A DNA stretch of 64,000 nt, from contig NZ_CP113524.1 in assembly GCF_026723765.1 (NCBI RefSeq), forward strand, positions 4,015,001 through 4,079,000. The letters are read 5' to 3'. Source of the stretch: Lacrimispora xylanolytica. GTDB lineage: Bacteria; Bacillota; Clostridia; Lachnospirales; Lachnospiraceae. Under the pieces are notes generated by a model that searched no databases, was not told the DNA's origin, and saw only the letters and a list, made by a program, of their open reading frames with translations. Numbering within the stretch: position 1 is the first letter of the stretch; each line of letters opens with the position of its first letter. Made by a program: the position numbers and the translations under genes. This document shows, one piece after another, positions 28,356 to 46,863 of the stretch.

Positions 28356-30128
28356 CTAGAAAAACCGCATTTTCTTGGAAGCCTCGACAAATTCCCAGTT
28401 GTTTTTTGTCTTGGAGAACAAATCGAGAATTTTTTCTACTGCATCCTCTGGCTTTAACGTATTGGTAGCCTTGCGGATATTGTCCACTGCCTCTGCCTCA
28501 TCTCTGCTTAGCAGCAAGTCGTCTCTTCTGGTACCAGACTTTAAGATATCAATGGCAGGGAATATTCTCTTTTCAGACAGCTTTCTGTCAAGAACCAGTT
28601 CCATGTTTCCGGTTCCTTTAAATTCTTCATATATGACATCATCCATACGGCTTCCTGTATCCACCAGGGCGGTAGCTAAAACGGTAAGGCTTCCGCCTTC
28701 TCTCATATTTCTGGCCGCACCAAAGAAGCGCTTGGGCATATGAAGAGCGGCTGGATCAAGACCACCGGATAAGGTACGTCCGCTTGGCGCCACAGTTAAG
28801 TTGTAGGCCCTGGCTAGACGGGTAATGCTGTCAAGTAAAATGACTACATCACGCCCATGCTCTACCAAACGCTTCGCCCGTTCCACTACCATTTCGGATA
28901 CTCTCTTATGTCTCTCTGGAAGCTCATCAAAAGTGGAATATAGAACTTCAACGTTATCTCCCACAATGGATTCCTTAATATCTGTGACCTCTTCCGGGCG
29001 CTCATCAATGAGAAGAATCATAAGATGAATCTCAGGATGGTTAAGGGTAATGGCCTTTGCCACTTGCTTCAGCAATGTGGTTTTACCGGCTTTTGGAGGA
29101 GATACGATCATTCCTCTCTGTCCCTTTCCAATGGGGGCCAGAAGATCTAAAACACGCATGGCTGTGGTATTCTTTCCTCCCTGTGTTTCCATATGAAGTC
29201 TTTTATCCGGAAAAATGGGAGTCATATTTTCAAAATTTGGACGGCGTTCTGCCACACTGGCTGGAAAACCATTGATTTTCTTTACATACAGCAAAGCAGC
29301 AAACTTCTCAGTCGCTGATTTCACTCTTCTGCTTCCATGAATGATATCTCCCGTTTTCATATTAAAACGGCGGATCTGGGAAGGTGCAACATAAACATCA
29401 TTTTCCCCAGGCAGATAATTCTCACAGCGGATAAATCCAAATCCGTCCGGCATAACTTCTAAAATACCATGTGCATCGATTCCGCTGTCTAATTCCTGCA
29501 GTTCAGGGCTGGGCTGAAAATCAGGCTTTACTTCTTCTGCATTATAGTCTAAACGTGGCTCATTGCGAACCGGAGTTTCTGAAGTATAGGCAGGTGCAGA
29601 ATTTGCAGAGGATGAGTTAGCTGGTGCAGAACGGTATGGAGCAGGTCTCTGCTGTGTCTCTGGCCGATAAGATCGAACAATTGTCTTTCTCTGGCTGTTT
29701 CCAGAGGAATATCCTTGCTGATCCACCATACCCTGGCCTTGACCCGTTGACGCTGATGCAGGCGCATTTACCGGTGCCGTTGTAGATGAAGTTGTAGGTG
29801 CAGTTGCAGATGTAGGTACAGTTGTAGTTGCAGGTGCAGGTGCAGGTGCAGATGTAGGTACAGTTGTAGGTGCAGGTGCTGGTACGGGTGAAGATGATAT
29901 ATTTGACGTAGATGATGCTATGGTTGATTTCATTATATCCTTATTTTCTTCTTTATTTTCCTGTGAAGCATTCCCGTCTGAAACACGAACCGGAGAATTT
30001 TCTTCTTCCTTTTCACAAAGTAAATCTATAATTTCAGCTTTTCGCATGGAACTGCAGCCTTTAATCCCTTTGGCTTTGGCTAGCTCCTTCAATTCCGCTA
30101 GGGGGAGTGTCTGTAATTTTTCACGCAT
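28356..30128 (-). CDS. rho: Transcription termination factor Rho
   Basis: Rho is a hexameric RNA helicase that ends transcription. The N-terminal Rho_N domain (LPLAELKELAKAKGIKG) is followed by a low-complexity Pro/Ala/Thr/Ser stretch at roughly residues 70-140, an RNA-binding cold-shock-like domain (GILEVMPDGFGFIRCENYL) and the ATPase core with Walker A PPKAGKTTLLK and Walker B VVILLDSITRLARA. The ATG at 30128 has AAGGAG 6 nt upstream; an alternative ATG at 30143 adds five residues and also has a weak site. The inserted linker is common in Clostridia and Actinobacteria. Confidence 0.95.
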   Translation of the reverse strand: MREKLQTLPLAELKELAKAKGIKGCSSMRKAEIIDLLCEKEEENSPVRVSDGNASQENKEENKDIMKSTIASSTSNISSSPVPAPAPTTVPTSAPAPAPATTTVPTSATAPTTSSTTAPVNAPASASTGQGQGMVDQQGYSSGNSQRKTIVRSYRPETQQRPAPYRSAPANSSSANSAPAYTSETPVRNEPRLDYNAEEVKPDFQPSPELQELDSGIDAHGILEVMPDGFGFIRCENYLPGENDVYVAPSQIRRFNMKTGDIIHGSRRVKSATEKFAALLYVKKINGFPASVAERRPNFENMTPIFPDKRLHMETQGGKNTTAMRVLDLLAPIGKGQRGMIVSPPKAGKTTLLKQVAKAITLNHPEIHLMILLIDERPEEVTDIKESIVGDNVEVLYSTFDELPERHKRVSEMVVERAKRLVEHGRDVVILLDSITRLARAYNLTVAPSGRTLSGGLDPAALHMPKRFFGAARNMREGGSLTVLATALVDTGSRMDDVIYEEFKGTGNMELVLDRKLSEKRIFPAIDILKSGTRRDDLLLSRDEAEAVDNIRKATNTLKPEDAVEKILDLFSKTKNNWEFVEASKKMRFF

Positions 30129-30293
30129 ATTATTCTCCTTCATGATTCCTTATAACACATTTTTCGTAATCTTGGGAATGATTCACGATAGAATATCGCA
30201 AACAGATGGCCGGAAGTGTAATTCCGGCCCAAATCAAACTGAATCAGGTCGTACGATACGCCTATTATATACCTTAACAGAAAAAAAGAAAAG

Positions 30294-31613
30294 TTATTTT
30301 TTCAGAAAGCTTAAGTGGTCTTTTATTTTCTTTTCATAACCATTTTCCGTAGGGCGGTAGAATTGATTTCCCTCCATCCCATCAGGCAGATATTGCTGCT
30401 TTACGTAGTTATTAGGGTAATCGTGGGCATAAAGATACCCCTGTCCATGGCCCAGCTTGGCAGATCCCTTATAGTGGGAATCCTGCAAATGCACTGGTAT
30501 TGGCATGGTTTTATGATCCCTTACTGCCTGCTGTGCCTCAAATATCGCGTTGCAGGCCGCGTTGCTTTTAGGAGCTGATGCTACGTAAGTAACTGCCTGG
30601 GATAGTATAATCTGAGCCTCAGGCAGCCCCACTCTCTCCGCAGCCTGAGCTGCCGATACTGCTACCACAAGGGCCTGAGGATCAGCATTTCCAACATCCT
30701 CTGAAGCACAAATCATGATCCTTCTGGCGATAAATGTTAAATCCTCTCCTGCATATAACATTCTTGCCAGATAATATACTGCTGCGTCCGGATCAGATCC
30801 TCTCATACTTTTAATAAATGCAGAAATGGTATCATAATGATTATCTCCATTTTTATCGTAGCGGACAGCCCGTTTTTGAATGCATTCCTGGGCCACTTCC
30901 ATATCAATATGAATTTTTCCGTCCTGCTCGTTCCGCCCAGTCGTCATGACCCCCAGCTCAATTGCATTAAGGGCTGCTCTTGCGTCGCCATTTGCCACAT
31001 CTGCAAGAAATTCCAACGCGTCTTCTTCAATTACCGCATCGTAAGACCCCATTCCTTTTTCCCTGTCATATACGGCACGGCGGATTAGTTCTTTAATGTC
31101 GTCATTTCCCAGGGATTTCAGTTCAAATACTCTGGATCTGGAAAGCAAAGCCCCATTCACCTCAAAATACGGATTCTCCGTTGTGGCACCAATTAGTATC
31201 AGAGTTCCATCCTCTACAAAGGGGAGAAGATAATCCTGCTGCCCCTTATTAAAACGATGAATCTCATCTACAAACAGAATGGTCTTTTTGCCATACATTC
31301 CAAGAGAATCCTTAGCTTCCTTAACGATCTCTTCCATGTCCTTTTTACCGGCTACCGTTGCATTTAACTGCTTAAAATCTGCGCTGGTGGTATTGGCGAT
31401 GACTCTTGCAAGGGTCGTCTTTCCGGTGCCTGGGGGGCCATAAAAGATAACGGATCCAATCTTATCCGCCTTAATAGCCCGGTAAAGCAGCTTGTCCTCA
31501 CCAATGATATGCTGCTGCCCAACTACCTCTTCAAGGGTCGTGGGTCGAATTCTGGACGCAAGAGGGGATTCCTTTTCCATGGTATTCGCTCTCATATAAT
31601 CAAATAAGTCCAT
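30294..31613 (-). CDS. rarA: Replication-associated recombination protein A (RarA/MgsA)
   Basis: This AAA+ ATPase acts at stalled replication forks. Walker A (YGPPGTGKTTLAR) lies near residue 50, Walker B (ILFVDEIHRF) near 105, sensor 1 (LIGATTENP) near 135, and the C-terminal MgsA/YrvN domain (CASEDVGNADPQAL, YPNNYVKQQYLPDGM) closes the protein. I chose the second ATG (31613) because GGAG lies 7 nt before it, while the first ATG at 31619 is almost touching the ribosome site. Length is normal for the family. Confidence 0.93.
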   Translation of the reverse strand: MDLFDYMRANTMEKESPLASRIRPTTLEEVVGQQHIIGEDKLLYRAIKADKIGSVIFYGPPGTGKTTLARVIANTTSADFKQLNATVAGKKDMEEIVKEAKDSLGMYGKKTILFVDEIHRFNKGQQDYLLPFVEDGTLILIGATTENPYFEVNGALLSRSRVFELKSLGNDDIKELIRRAVYDREKGMGSYDAVIEEDALEFLADVANGDARAALNAIELGVMTTGRNEQDGKIHIDMEVAQECIQKRAVRYDKNGDNHYDTISAFIKSMRGSDPDAAVYYLARMLYAGEDLTFIARRIMICASEDVGNADPQALVVAVSAAQAAERVGLPEAQIILSQAVTYVASAPKSNAACNAIFEAQQAVRDHKTMPIPVHLQDSHYKGSAKLGHGQGYLYAHDYPNNYVKQQYLPDGMEGNQFYRPTENGYEKKIKDHLSFLKK

Positions 31614-34528
<2,915 letters not shown>

Positions 34529-34928
34529 CCCTTTATATTAGGAAAACATTTCTCTCTATATAGTTTATAATTTTCATATTACTTCCTTCTAACTCTTATA
34601 TAAATGACCTAATATTATTTAGCTTTTTAAATATTTTATAACTCTATTTAATATTACTTGTACATTTCTTGTAATATATAAAAACTCAACTCGAATCCTA
34701 AAAGATGAAAACTATTATATAATTAAAATCCTCTTGTAAAATAAATCAAAATCATAAAATGTCTAATTATAAATAAGTTAATAAAATAAAAACACGACCA
34801 CATTCTGATGTGACCGCGTTCTATAATATAATAAAGCTGCCAAATACAATTTTTTAAAGCACTTTCAATTCCCCAGTAAAAAAGACTTATATATTCTATA
34901 TCATAAATTTGGTTACTAATTTATACCC
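34529..34928. other. Non-coding stretch after the first collagen ORF
   Basis: It is AT-rich and contains only the minus-strand terminator at 34782-34820. No gene was seen. Confidence 0.6.
34782..34820 (-). terminator. Terminator of the three-gene cassette
   Basis: On the minus strand AACGCGGTCACA pairs with TGTGGTCGTGTT (12 bp including G-U), followed by TTTTATTTTA. Confidence 0.7.
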
Positions 34929-35456
34929 TTATATTAGTTTATTTGTTTCATGTAGCTTTTTCCATTTTCTAATCTTAGTACGGAACGTTTTAAATGGGGC
35001 AACGGTATTAATATGCACCCATTTCCAAATAGGCCAATTAGAACTTGTTGATGCAGCCCATTTTCTACCACCAGGTTCAAATAATTCTTCATCACTAAAA
35101 TCATTTAACCATTCAACAAGAGAATCCACTGTATCAACAAACATTTTCTTTAGTTCTTCCAGAGAGTAGTCCTCATATTTTGCATAAAAGCTTTGATACA
35201 ATCCGCCTAATTGATTCCATTTATAACCCGGCTCAGGCATTACAACGTCATTTCCCAGAAGCTCATTCTTGTCCCAACTGCGTACCAGTCCCATCCAGCC
35301 AAGTTGATATGCTATCATTTCTTGAGGAGTTCGATCGACTTCTCCATAGCGAGTATCTTTATTCAGTTCATCTACAACGTCAAACTCATGAATAAATAAA
35401 TTAGCCGTTTTATTTATCTCATTAATGAAATCACTTTTACTGTTATACTCTTGCAT
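34929..35456 (-). CDS. ClbS/DfsB family four-helix protein
   Basis: This 175-aa protein has the DUF1706/ClbS pattern: an N-terminal helix (SDFINEINKTANLFIHEF), TPQEMIAYQLGWMGLVRSWD near residue 45, and a C-terminal WPIWKWVHINTVAPFKTFRTKIRKW. The founding member ClbS protects against the genotoxin colibactin by hydrolysing its cyclopropane. Most homologues have unknown substrates and belong to the DinB-like superfamily. It follows the flavin reductase gene by 53 nt on the same strand, probably under the same operator. Confidence 0.85.
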   Translation of the reverse strand: MQEYNSKSDFINEINKTANLFIHEFDVVDELNKDTRYGEVDRTPQEMIAYQLGWMGLVRSWDKNELLGNDVVMPEPGYKWNQLGGLYQSFYAKYEDYSLEELKKMFVDTVDSLVEWLNDFSDEELFEPGGRKWAASTSSNWPIWKWVHINTVAPFKTFRTKIRKWKKLHETNKLI

Positions 35457-35509
35457 AATTATTACACCTCAATTTATAAATAGCCAATCATTAATGGCTA
35501 CATTAGCAA

Positions 35510-36070
35510 TTATAATAATTCTTTTCCTATATCAAACCCTGTTCCTAAGCGTTCACCCAGAGACCAATATTGATTATCCATGGCGTAAATGATCGGGTTG
35601 ATCTTCTTTGTATCTGCGTATCCATTTGTGCAGTATTTCTCACTTACAAGCGTTTTATCTATATCTGCTACAAACATGTACTGATTATAAATCTCTGTAG
35701 TTGAGATTACTTTGCAAAGAATGTTAACAGCGCATTCCTCGATCATAGGTGCTATGTTGCCTTCATTGTAAAAATAATGGAAAAATGTTGATTTATCCAC
35801 ATCTCTGCCGGAAACAAGACCAGCACGATCGACCTCTTTTATCATAGTGCAAGGAGCAAAATTAATGCTGAATTCACCTTCATTTATGATTCCCTTAGCA
35901 GTATATGACTGCTTGCTAATTGATATATAAACAACCGCAGGCTCAACGCTCACAATTCCACAATTTCCTATAGGCGCTACATTTGCTTTCCCATCTACTT
36001 TTGCACCTATTAAAGCTATGGGCAATGGATAAATTAACGGATACTTACCACAATTTATTTTATTTTCCAA
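35510..36070 (-). CDS. Flavin reductase family protein
   Basis: At 186 aa it resembles FMN-binding flavin reductase-like split-barrel proteins (YPLPIALIGAKVDGKANVAPI at the start, shown here in part; VYISISKQSYTAKGI near residue 50; EFSINFAPC near 65). These reduce flavin with NAD(P)H or act as FMN-dependent oxidoreductases. The start is TTG (36070) with AGGAGG about 9 nt upstream. The promoter carries an 18-bp dyad shared with the adjacent WYL regulator gene, so it is the likely regulated target. Confidence 0.85.
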   Translation of the reverse strand: MENKINCGKYPLIYPLPIALIGAKVDGKANVAPIGNCGIVSVEPAVVYISISKQSYTAKGIINEGEFSINFAPCTMIKEVDRAGLVSGRDVDKSTFFHYFYNEGNIAPMIEECAVNILCKVISTTEIYNQYMFVADIDKTLVSEKYCTNGYADTKKINPIIYAMDNQYWSLGERLGTGFDIGKELL

Positions 36071-36109
36071 GATTGAATACCTCCTTTTTTTATATCATAC
36101 ATCTTGATT

Positions 36110-36127
36110 GTGACAGCATGCTGTCAA
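36110..36127. promoter_or_regulatory. Operator dyad upstream of flavin reductase
   Basis: GTGACA-GCATGC-TGTCAA is a near-perfect palindrome overlapping the stop of the WYL regulator gene. It lies upstream of TATGATATAA, which matches the -10 region of the regulator promoter. The same TGACA-N6-TGTCAA arrangement occurs at 37082-37099. Confidence 0.65.
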
Positions 36128-37041
36128 CAATCATTTAATATAATTAAATTTTTTAAATATTCTAGGTATTCCTCTTTTAATTCAATTGGGTGAATAATTT
36201 TAACGGTTAAACCAAATCCCAGTATAAAATGTATTAACCACTCCTTATCAGAACAATGAAAAGTCACTATTATAGAGTCATTCTCCCCTTTCTCATAATT
36301 CTCTTTTCCAAAAATGTCAATTACACGGTATTCCATTGATTGTTCAAAAGATAATACTATTTTTTCTCCTCTATCATTTGTAAAATCATCATCCCAATCG
36401 GTTGGAACTTCCGCATTTCCCGGAATAAAATGTTCATTTATTAATTCTATTTTTTCAATACGATTTATTTTGTAAAAATGATGCTCACTGCTTATGGTGC
36501 TCTTTCCATATAAATACCATGCTGCATTTTTAAATATAACCTTATAAGGTGCAATTTTTAATTCAGACTTTTGATGAGACGATATATACTTAATCTTTAA
36601 ATAACTACTATTCATAATTGCCATACGAATTAAATTTATACTTTGCTTCAAAGCTTCAGTCGCATTTTTGTTCCATGCTGAGAAATCTATTAGTATATCC
36701 GAATCTGCAGCAAAATAAGAATCAGCAGGAGACAGCTTAGTTAACAAAATTTGTAGCTTTTCTGGATCTGTTACTGTTTTCAATCCCGATACCCCTGCCA
36801 TAAGATAATTTATCTCATCAACAGTCAGAGCAGTTTTATTCAGCTTATATTCTTTAACAATTCCAATGCCCCCTCCAGTTCCAGGTATGGCATACAGGGG
36901 TATCCCCGCTTCTTCAATTGCTTTAATATCTCTATATATCGTTCGGAGTGATACCTGGAACTTATCAGATAATTCCTTAGCAGAAATCGTATCTCGGGAT
37001 AATAGTATGGATAAAATACCCAATAATCGATGCAAACGCAT
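36124..37041 (-). CDS. YafY/DeoR-like transcriptional regulator with WYL domain
   Basis: This 305-aa protein has an N-terminal helix-turn-helix (ISAKELSDKFQVSLRTIYRDI near residues 18-40) and a central WYL domain (LKIKYISSHQKSELKIAPY, then WYLYGKS near 175) thought to sense a small ligand, followed by a WCX-type C-terminal region. It is divergent from nothing nearby and reads into the flavin reductase gene. It has its own sigma-A promoter overlapped by an 18-bp palindrome, which suggests autoregulation. Confidence 0.88.
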   Translation of the reverse strand: MRLHRLLGILSILLSRDTISAKELSDKFQVSLRTIYRDIKAIEEAGIPLYAIPGTGGGIGIVKEYKLNKTALTVDEINYLMAGVSGLKTVTDPEKLQILLTKLSPADSYFAADSDILIDFSAWNKNATEALKQSINLIRMAIMNSSYLKIKYISSHQKSELKIAPYKVIFKNAAWYLYGKSTISSEHHFYKINRIEKIELINEHFIPGNAEVPTDWDDDFTNDRGEKIVLSFEQSMEYRVIDIFGKENYEKGENDSIIVTFHCSDKEWLIHFILGFGLTVKIIHPIELKEEYLEYLKNLIILNDC

Positions 37042-37070
37042 GGTAATACCTCCTTAATTTCATTTATTAT

Positions 37071-37099
37071 ATCATACTTTTTTGACACCACTATGTCAA
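37071..37099 (-). promoter_or_regulatory. WYL regulator promoter with overlapping operator
   Basis: Minus strand TTGACA (37094-37099), 17-bp spacer, TATGAT (37071-37076). The -35 box is half of the palindrome TTGACA-N6-TGTCAA (37082-37099), so a bound repressor would block polymerase. Confidence 0.7.
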
Positions 37100-37305
37100 C
37101 AATTGGGGATTGTTAGCTACATCACATTGTTAATACTATTATTTTTTAATAATAAATTTTTAATTGCTTCAACACTTCATATTTCGTTTGCATTAACATA
37201 ATGGGCAGCATTTTATTGGGTGGTTCTTTAACATTGATTAATCCAAATTTTATAACTAGATGCATTTCCAACTCTTAACGTTTTTAATATAACTATTTCT
37301 TCTAA

Positions 37306-43494
<6,189 letters not shown>

Positions 43495-43625
43495 TTTTTA
43501 TACGAGTTTACATTGATGAAATAGTAAAACCACATCTGTTCATTACCATCTGACAAAAAGAAAATAAGGAGACTAATCATAAAGAATTCAAAAATAAAGG
43601 GGCTGTAAAAAAACTCCCCTAAAAG

Positions 43626-43662
43626 AAAAATCGCTGAGGTCGTGAGACTTCAGCGATTTTTT
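43626..43662 (+). terminator. Hairpin at the left end of the IS
   Basis: AAAAATCGCTGA pairs with TCAGCGATTTTT, followed by T. It would stop read-through from the collagen gene into the transposase. Confidence 0.7.
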
Positions 43663-43675
43663 GGTATAATTAATT

Positions 43676-45262
43676 ATGCGACTAAATAAAAACACCAATG
43701 ATAATTATACCGTACGACAGCTGAAATTACCATTGGAAATTGAAAAACTAATTAATATATCTGATCCAGTATACACTTTCTGTGAGGTAATAGACCACAT
43801 AGACCTATCAAAATATTTTGTAGAGAAAGGCTACAGAGCAGGTCGTCCAAGATGTGATGAACAGAAACTCCTCAAAGTGATACTCTTTGCTTTCATGGAA
43901 CACGGAATCTGCTCTCTTCGGGAAATCGAAAAACTTTGCAGAAATGATATCCGATATATGTATCTTCTTGATGGCATGAAGGCGCCTTCATTTGCTACAT
44001 TTGGCAACGTCATCCGAAATGAACTTACTGATTCCATTGAACAGATTTTTTTGGATGTGAATACCTATATTTTTGAAAAGGATCATGTCGACCTGGAACA
44101 CACCTACATTGATGGGACAAAAATAGAGGCAAATGCAAACCGCTATACTTGGGTATGGAAAAAGTCCTGTACAAAAAACCGTGGAAAGGTTTTTGAAAAG
44201 ATATCCGTGCTAATTGATGCAATGAACCAGGAAGCATTAGGATATTTTGGTGTAAAACTTGATAAGAGAGACGAGTATGCTGTTGAATATGTATCTGAAC
44301 TCTTGGAAATGTACAAGAATGCAACAAATCTGGAGGAATCCACGTTTGTATCTGGTTGTGGTCATAGAAAAAGCCTTCAGCAAAAACAATATCAGGAATT
44401 AGAGGAATATCTAGAACGATTAAAGACATATGCACATCATATAGAGGTCTGTGGCGTTGAAAGAAACAGTTATTCCAAAACCGATCACGATGCCACTTTT
44501 ATGCGCATAAAACGGGATTATATGGGCAATGATCAGCTTCTCCCAGCGTACAATCTACAGACCGCTATCTGCGATGAATATATAGCAGTAGTTGATGTAA
44601 AACCATATGCATCAGATATGGAATGCTTTGTTCCTTTGATGGAAAAATTCAATAAAATCTATGGTCATTATCCAAAGTATCCAGTTGCAGATGCAGGCTA
44701 TGGTTCCTATAATAACTATCTTTACTGTGAAGAGCATGGGATGGAAAAGTATATGAAATTCACCATGTTCAAAAAGGAAACATCCGATAAGAAGTATCAT
44801 GAAAATCCATATCGTGCAGTCAACTTTAAAAGAGACGAGAATGGAAATTTGAAATGCCCAAATGGAAAGACTTTTCACTTCAAAAGCAAACAACATGTCT
44901 ATAAAAACAAATATGGCAGAACCGAAGAAATCTATGAATGCGAATCGTGTGAAAGCTGCCAATTTAAAAACGATTGTTGTCCTAAGGCAAGCAAAAACAG
45001 AACCATTCGAATGAATCAGGAATTAACATCAATACATCAAGAGGTAATTACAAACCTTGAATCAATACATGGCGCACTGTTGAGAATGAATCGTAGTATT
45101 CAGGCAGAAGGAACATTTGGCATTTTAAAATGGGATAAGTCCTACAAAAGATTATTTCGAAGAGGTGAGAAAAACGTAATCCTTGAACTCACACTGATTT
45201 CTTGTGGTTTTAATCTTTATAAATATCATAATAAAAAGCGGAGAAACGAGTTGGCTGCTTAA
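43676..45262 (+). CDS. IS1182-family DDE transposase
   Basis: At 528 aa this is full length. The N-terminal domain (GRPRCDEQKLLKVILFAFMEHG) is followed by the family hallmark YIDGTKIEANANRYTWVWKK near residue 140 (first catalytic Asp), VADAGYGSYNNY near 340 (second Asp), a Cys cluster (CESCESCQFKNDCCPKA) near 420-440 and QAEGTFGILKWDKSYKRLF near 483 (catalytic Glu). All three catalytic residues and both inverted repeats are present, so the element looks active. It catalyses cut-and-paste or copy transposition of the IS. Confidence 0.95.
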   Translation: MRLNKNTNDNYTVRQLKLPLEIEKLINISDPVYTFCEVIDHIDLSKYFVEKGYRAGRPRCDEQKLLKVILFAFMEHGICSLREIEKLCRNDIRYMYLLDGMKAPSFATFGNVIRNELTDSIEQIFLDVNTYIFEKDHVDLEHTYIDGTKIEANANRYTWVWKKSCTKNRGKVFEKISVLIDAMNQEALGYFGVKLDKRDEYAVEYVSELLEMYKNATNLEESTFVSGCGHRKSLQQKQYQELEEYLERLKTYAHHIEVCGVERNSYSKTDHDATFMRIKRDYMGNDQLLPAYNLQTAICDEYIAVVDVKPYASDMECFVPLMEKFNKIYGHYPKYPVADAGYGSYNNYLYCEEHGMEKYMKFTMFKKETSDKKYHENPYRAVNFKRDENGNLKCPNGKTFHFKSKQHVYKNKYGRTEEIYECESCESCQFKNDCCPKASKNRTIRMNQELTSIHQEVITNLESIHGALLRMNRSIQAEGTFGILKWDKSYKRLFRRGEKNVILELTLISCGFNLYKYHNKKRRNELAA

Positions 45263-45350
45263 AATCCAAGAACTATATTCATAGCTTTATTAAGTGCACG
45301 CTTTTTTATGGAAAAATCAATCATTATCATAAAAAATAGATAAAAAAACG

Positions 45351-45392
45351 AAGAATCGCCAGTTCCGGCATTTGCCGGAACTGGCGATTCTT
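45351..45392. terminator. 20-bp perfect hairpin at the right end of the IS
   Basis: Twenty perfectly paired bases with a 2-nt loop. On the minus strand it is followed by a seven-T run, so it would block transcription entering from the deacetylase side. Confidence 0.75.
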
Positions 45393-45434
45393 GATTAAGG
45401 ACTTATTTTACAGCCCCTTTTACTATTTTAAGGT

Positions 45435-46154
45435 CTAATCAATCAACAGCTCATCAACTGTAACAAAGGAGTAGCCCTGTTTGGTTAGCGTATCTATTAC
45501 TTCAAGTGCCGCTTCCACGGAAGTGGGATAAACATCATGCAGCAAAATAACATCCCCTGGTTCAATATGCTTTGTTATACTACGTACGATCCTCTTGGTG
45601 CTTTGCGTTTTCCAGTCTAAGGGATCTTTATTCCAAAGAACTACCGTCATATTTGTGGTGCATCCAAGCTCTTCTGTCCATGCACCATATGGCGGTCGGA
45701 GATATTGAGGCCGCACCCCCGTAATCTTCTCAATCTGTTTATTGTTTTCCTCGATTTGATCACAGGCTGTATTTACAGACTCTTTGCTCATTTGAACATG
45801 GCTGTAGCCATGGTTTCCGATTAAGTGGCCGTCCTCCTGCATCTGTTTCACTATGGCCTCTTTTCCTACCACATTTTCTCCCAAGAGAAAAAATGTAGCG
45901 TGAACCCCTCGTTCTCTAAGTCCATCGAGCAGCATTGGGGTATAAACAGAGTGGGGTCCGTCATCAAAGGTCAACGCAATCTGCTTGCTTCCGGAAAACT
46001 GCTCTTTTACCTCATCTTTTGCATCTGCCCCCGCATCTGCTGGAAGGAATAAAGTGTCCTTTGTATTTATGTAGGATTCATACATTGCTTTGACACATAG
46101 AACGTCCAGTATAAAAACAGCCAAAAAAACGGCAACTTTCCATCTCATTTTCAT
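45435..46154 (-). CDS. Membrane-anchored polysaccharide deacetylase (NodB domain)
   Basis: This 239-aa protein has an N-terminal membrane anchor (VAVFLAVFILDVLCVKAMY) and a complete NodB deacetylase domain: TFDDGP near residue 63, the metal-binding HGYSH near 118, RPPYGAW near 153, DPLDWK near 178 and ILLHDV near 202. It removes acetyl groups from peptidoglycan or other GlcNAc polymers outside the cell. The family in Firmicutes includes PdaA-type sporulation enzymes. It stands alone, between cspA and the IS, so the pathway is not shown by context. Confidence 0.9.
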   Translation of the reverse strand: MKMRWKVAVFLAVFILDVLCVKAMYESYINTKDTLFLPADAGADAKDEVKEQFSGSKQIALTFDDGPHSVYTPMLLDGLRERGVHATFFLLGENVVGKEAIVKQMQEDGHLIGNHGYSHVQMSKESVNTACDQIEENNKQIEKITGVRPQYLRPPYGAWTEELGCTTNMTVVLWNKDPLDWKTQSTKRIVRSITKHIEPGDVILLHDVYPTSVEAALEVIDTLTKQGYSFVTVDELLID

Positions 46155-46532
46155 AATTCACAAGCCCAGCTTTCTGCCATTATTATTTAATCTATGGGCG
46201 ACAACTGGAAAATAACACTGAAACCTTCCCAGGGCTTGTGTAAAATCAGAAAAAACACACTCCTTATTAAATGGAGCGAAAATAGCTGGTCAGATTTTAA
46301 CACTGCCAAGATGTTATGTTAGCGACTTCCTACATCCGCACGTCATTGGAATCCGGCATTGCATATGTCTGCGTAATACGATGTAAGGTGATGTAAGGCC
46401 ATTTAGTAATTCACATCTGCGACCAATTCTCCTCAACTGTCCTATGACTCTCTCCCGCCAGGACCTTTATTGTCATAGGTCTGAATTTCCTATCACATGA
46501 AATGTGCCATGTTACGTCCTGTCTTTTCAGCA
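46155..46532. other. Intergenic region upstream of the deacetylase
   Basis: About 380 nt with stops in all frames. A short direct repeat (GATGTAAGG twice near 46380-46400) is visible. I could not identify a promoter with confidence or any RNA gene. Confidence 0.55.
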
Positions 46533-46575
46533 AAAAAAGGGCTGTTCCTCCATCGAAATGGGGAACAACCCTTAA
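46533..46575 (-). terminator. cspA terminator
   Basis: On the minus strand AAGGGTTGTTCC pairs with GGAACAGCCCTT, followed by eight T. Confidence 0.85.
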
Positions 46576-46600
46576 AGCTCACTTTATACAGAAGCTTTAA

Positions 46601-46804
46601 TTAAGCCATGCAAACGTTAACTGCCTGAAGACCGCGGTTTCCTTCTGTTGTTTCGTAAGTTACTTTCTGGCCTTCTTCTAAAGTCTTGTAACCATCAGAC
46701 ATGATACCAGAGAAATGTACGAATACTTCTTCTCCTGTAGCATCATTAACAATGAAACCATAACCCTTAGCACCATTAAACCATTTTACTGTACCGTTGT
46801 TCAT
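46601..46804 (-). CDS. cspA: Cold shock protein
   Basis: This 67-aa single cold-shock domain has both RNA-binding motifs (KGYGFIVND and VFVHFS). It melts RNA secondary structure at low temperature and during growth. The start has a GGAGG site 8 nt upstream. It has its own strong promoter, a leader of about 135 nt with a 20-bp hairpin, and a terminator, so it is a monocistronic, probably leader-controlled gene. Confidence 0.95.
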   Translation of the reverse strand: MNNGTVKWFNGAKGYGFIVNDATGEEVFVHFSGIMSDGYKTLEEGQKVTYETTEGNRGLQAVNVCMA

Positions 46805-46863
46805 TACGTGTACCTCCTATAAAATAAAAAAATAATTTTTGATTTATCGCCTGAAACAAAAAA

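Larger units (their letters stand above)
43599..45417 (+). mobile_element. IS1182-family insertion sequence
   Basis: The terminal inverted repeats GGGGCTGTAAAA (43599-43610) and TTTTACAGCCCC (45406-45417) enclose one full transposase gene and an inward hairpin near each end. The match extends by AAA/TTT outside. No clear target duplication was identified. It lies 105 nt after the collagen-like gene and directly before the deacetylase gene. Confidence 0.9.
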
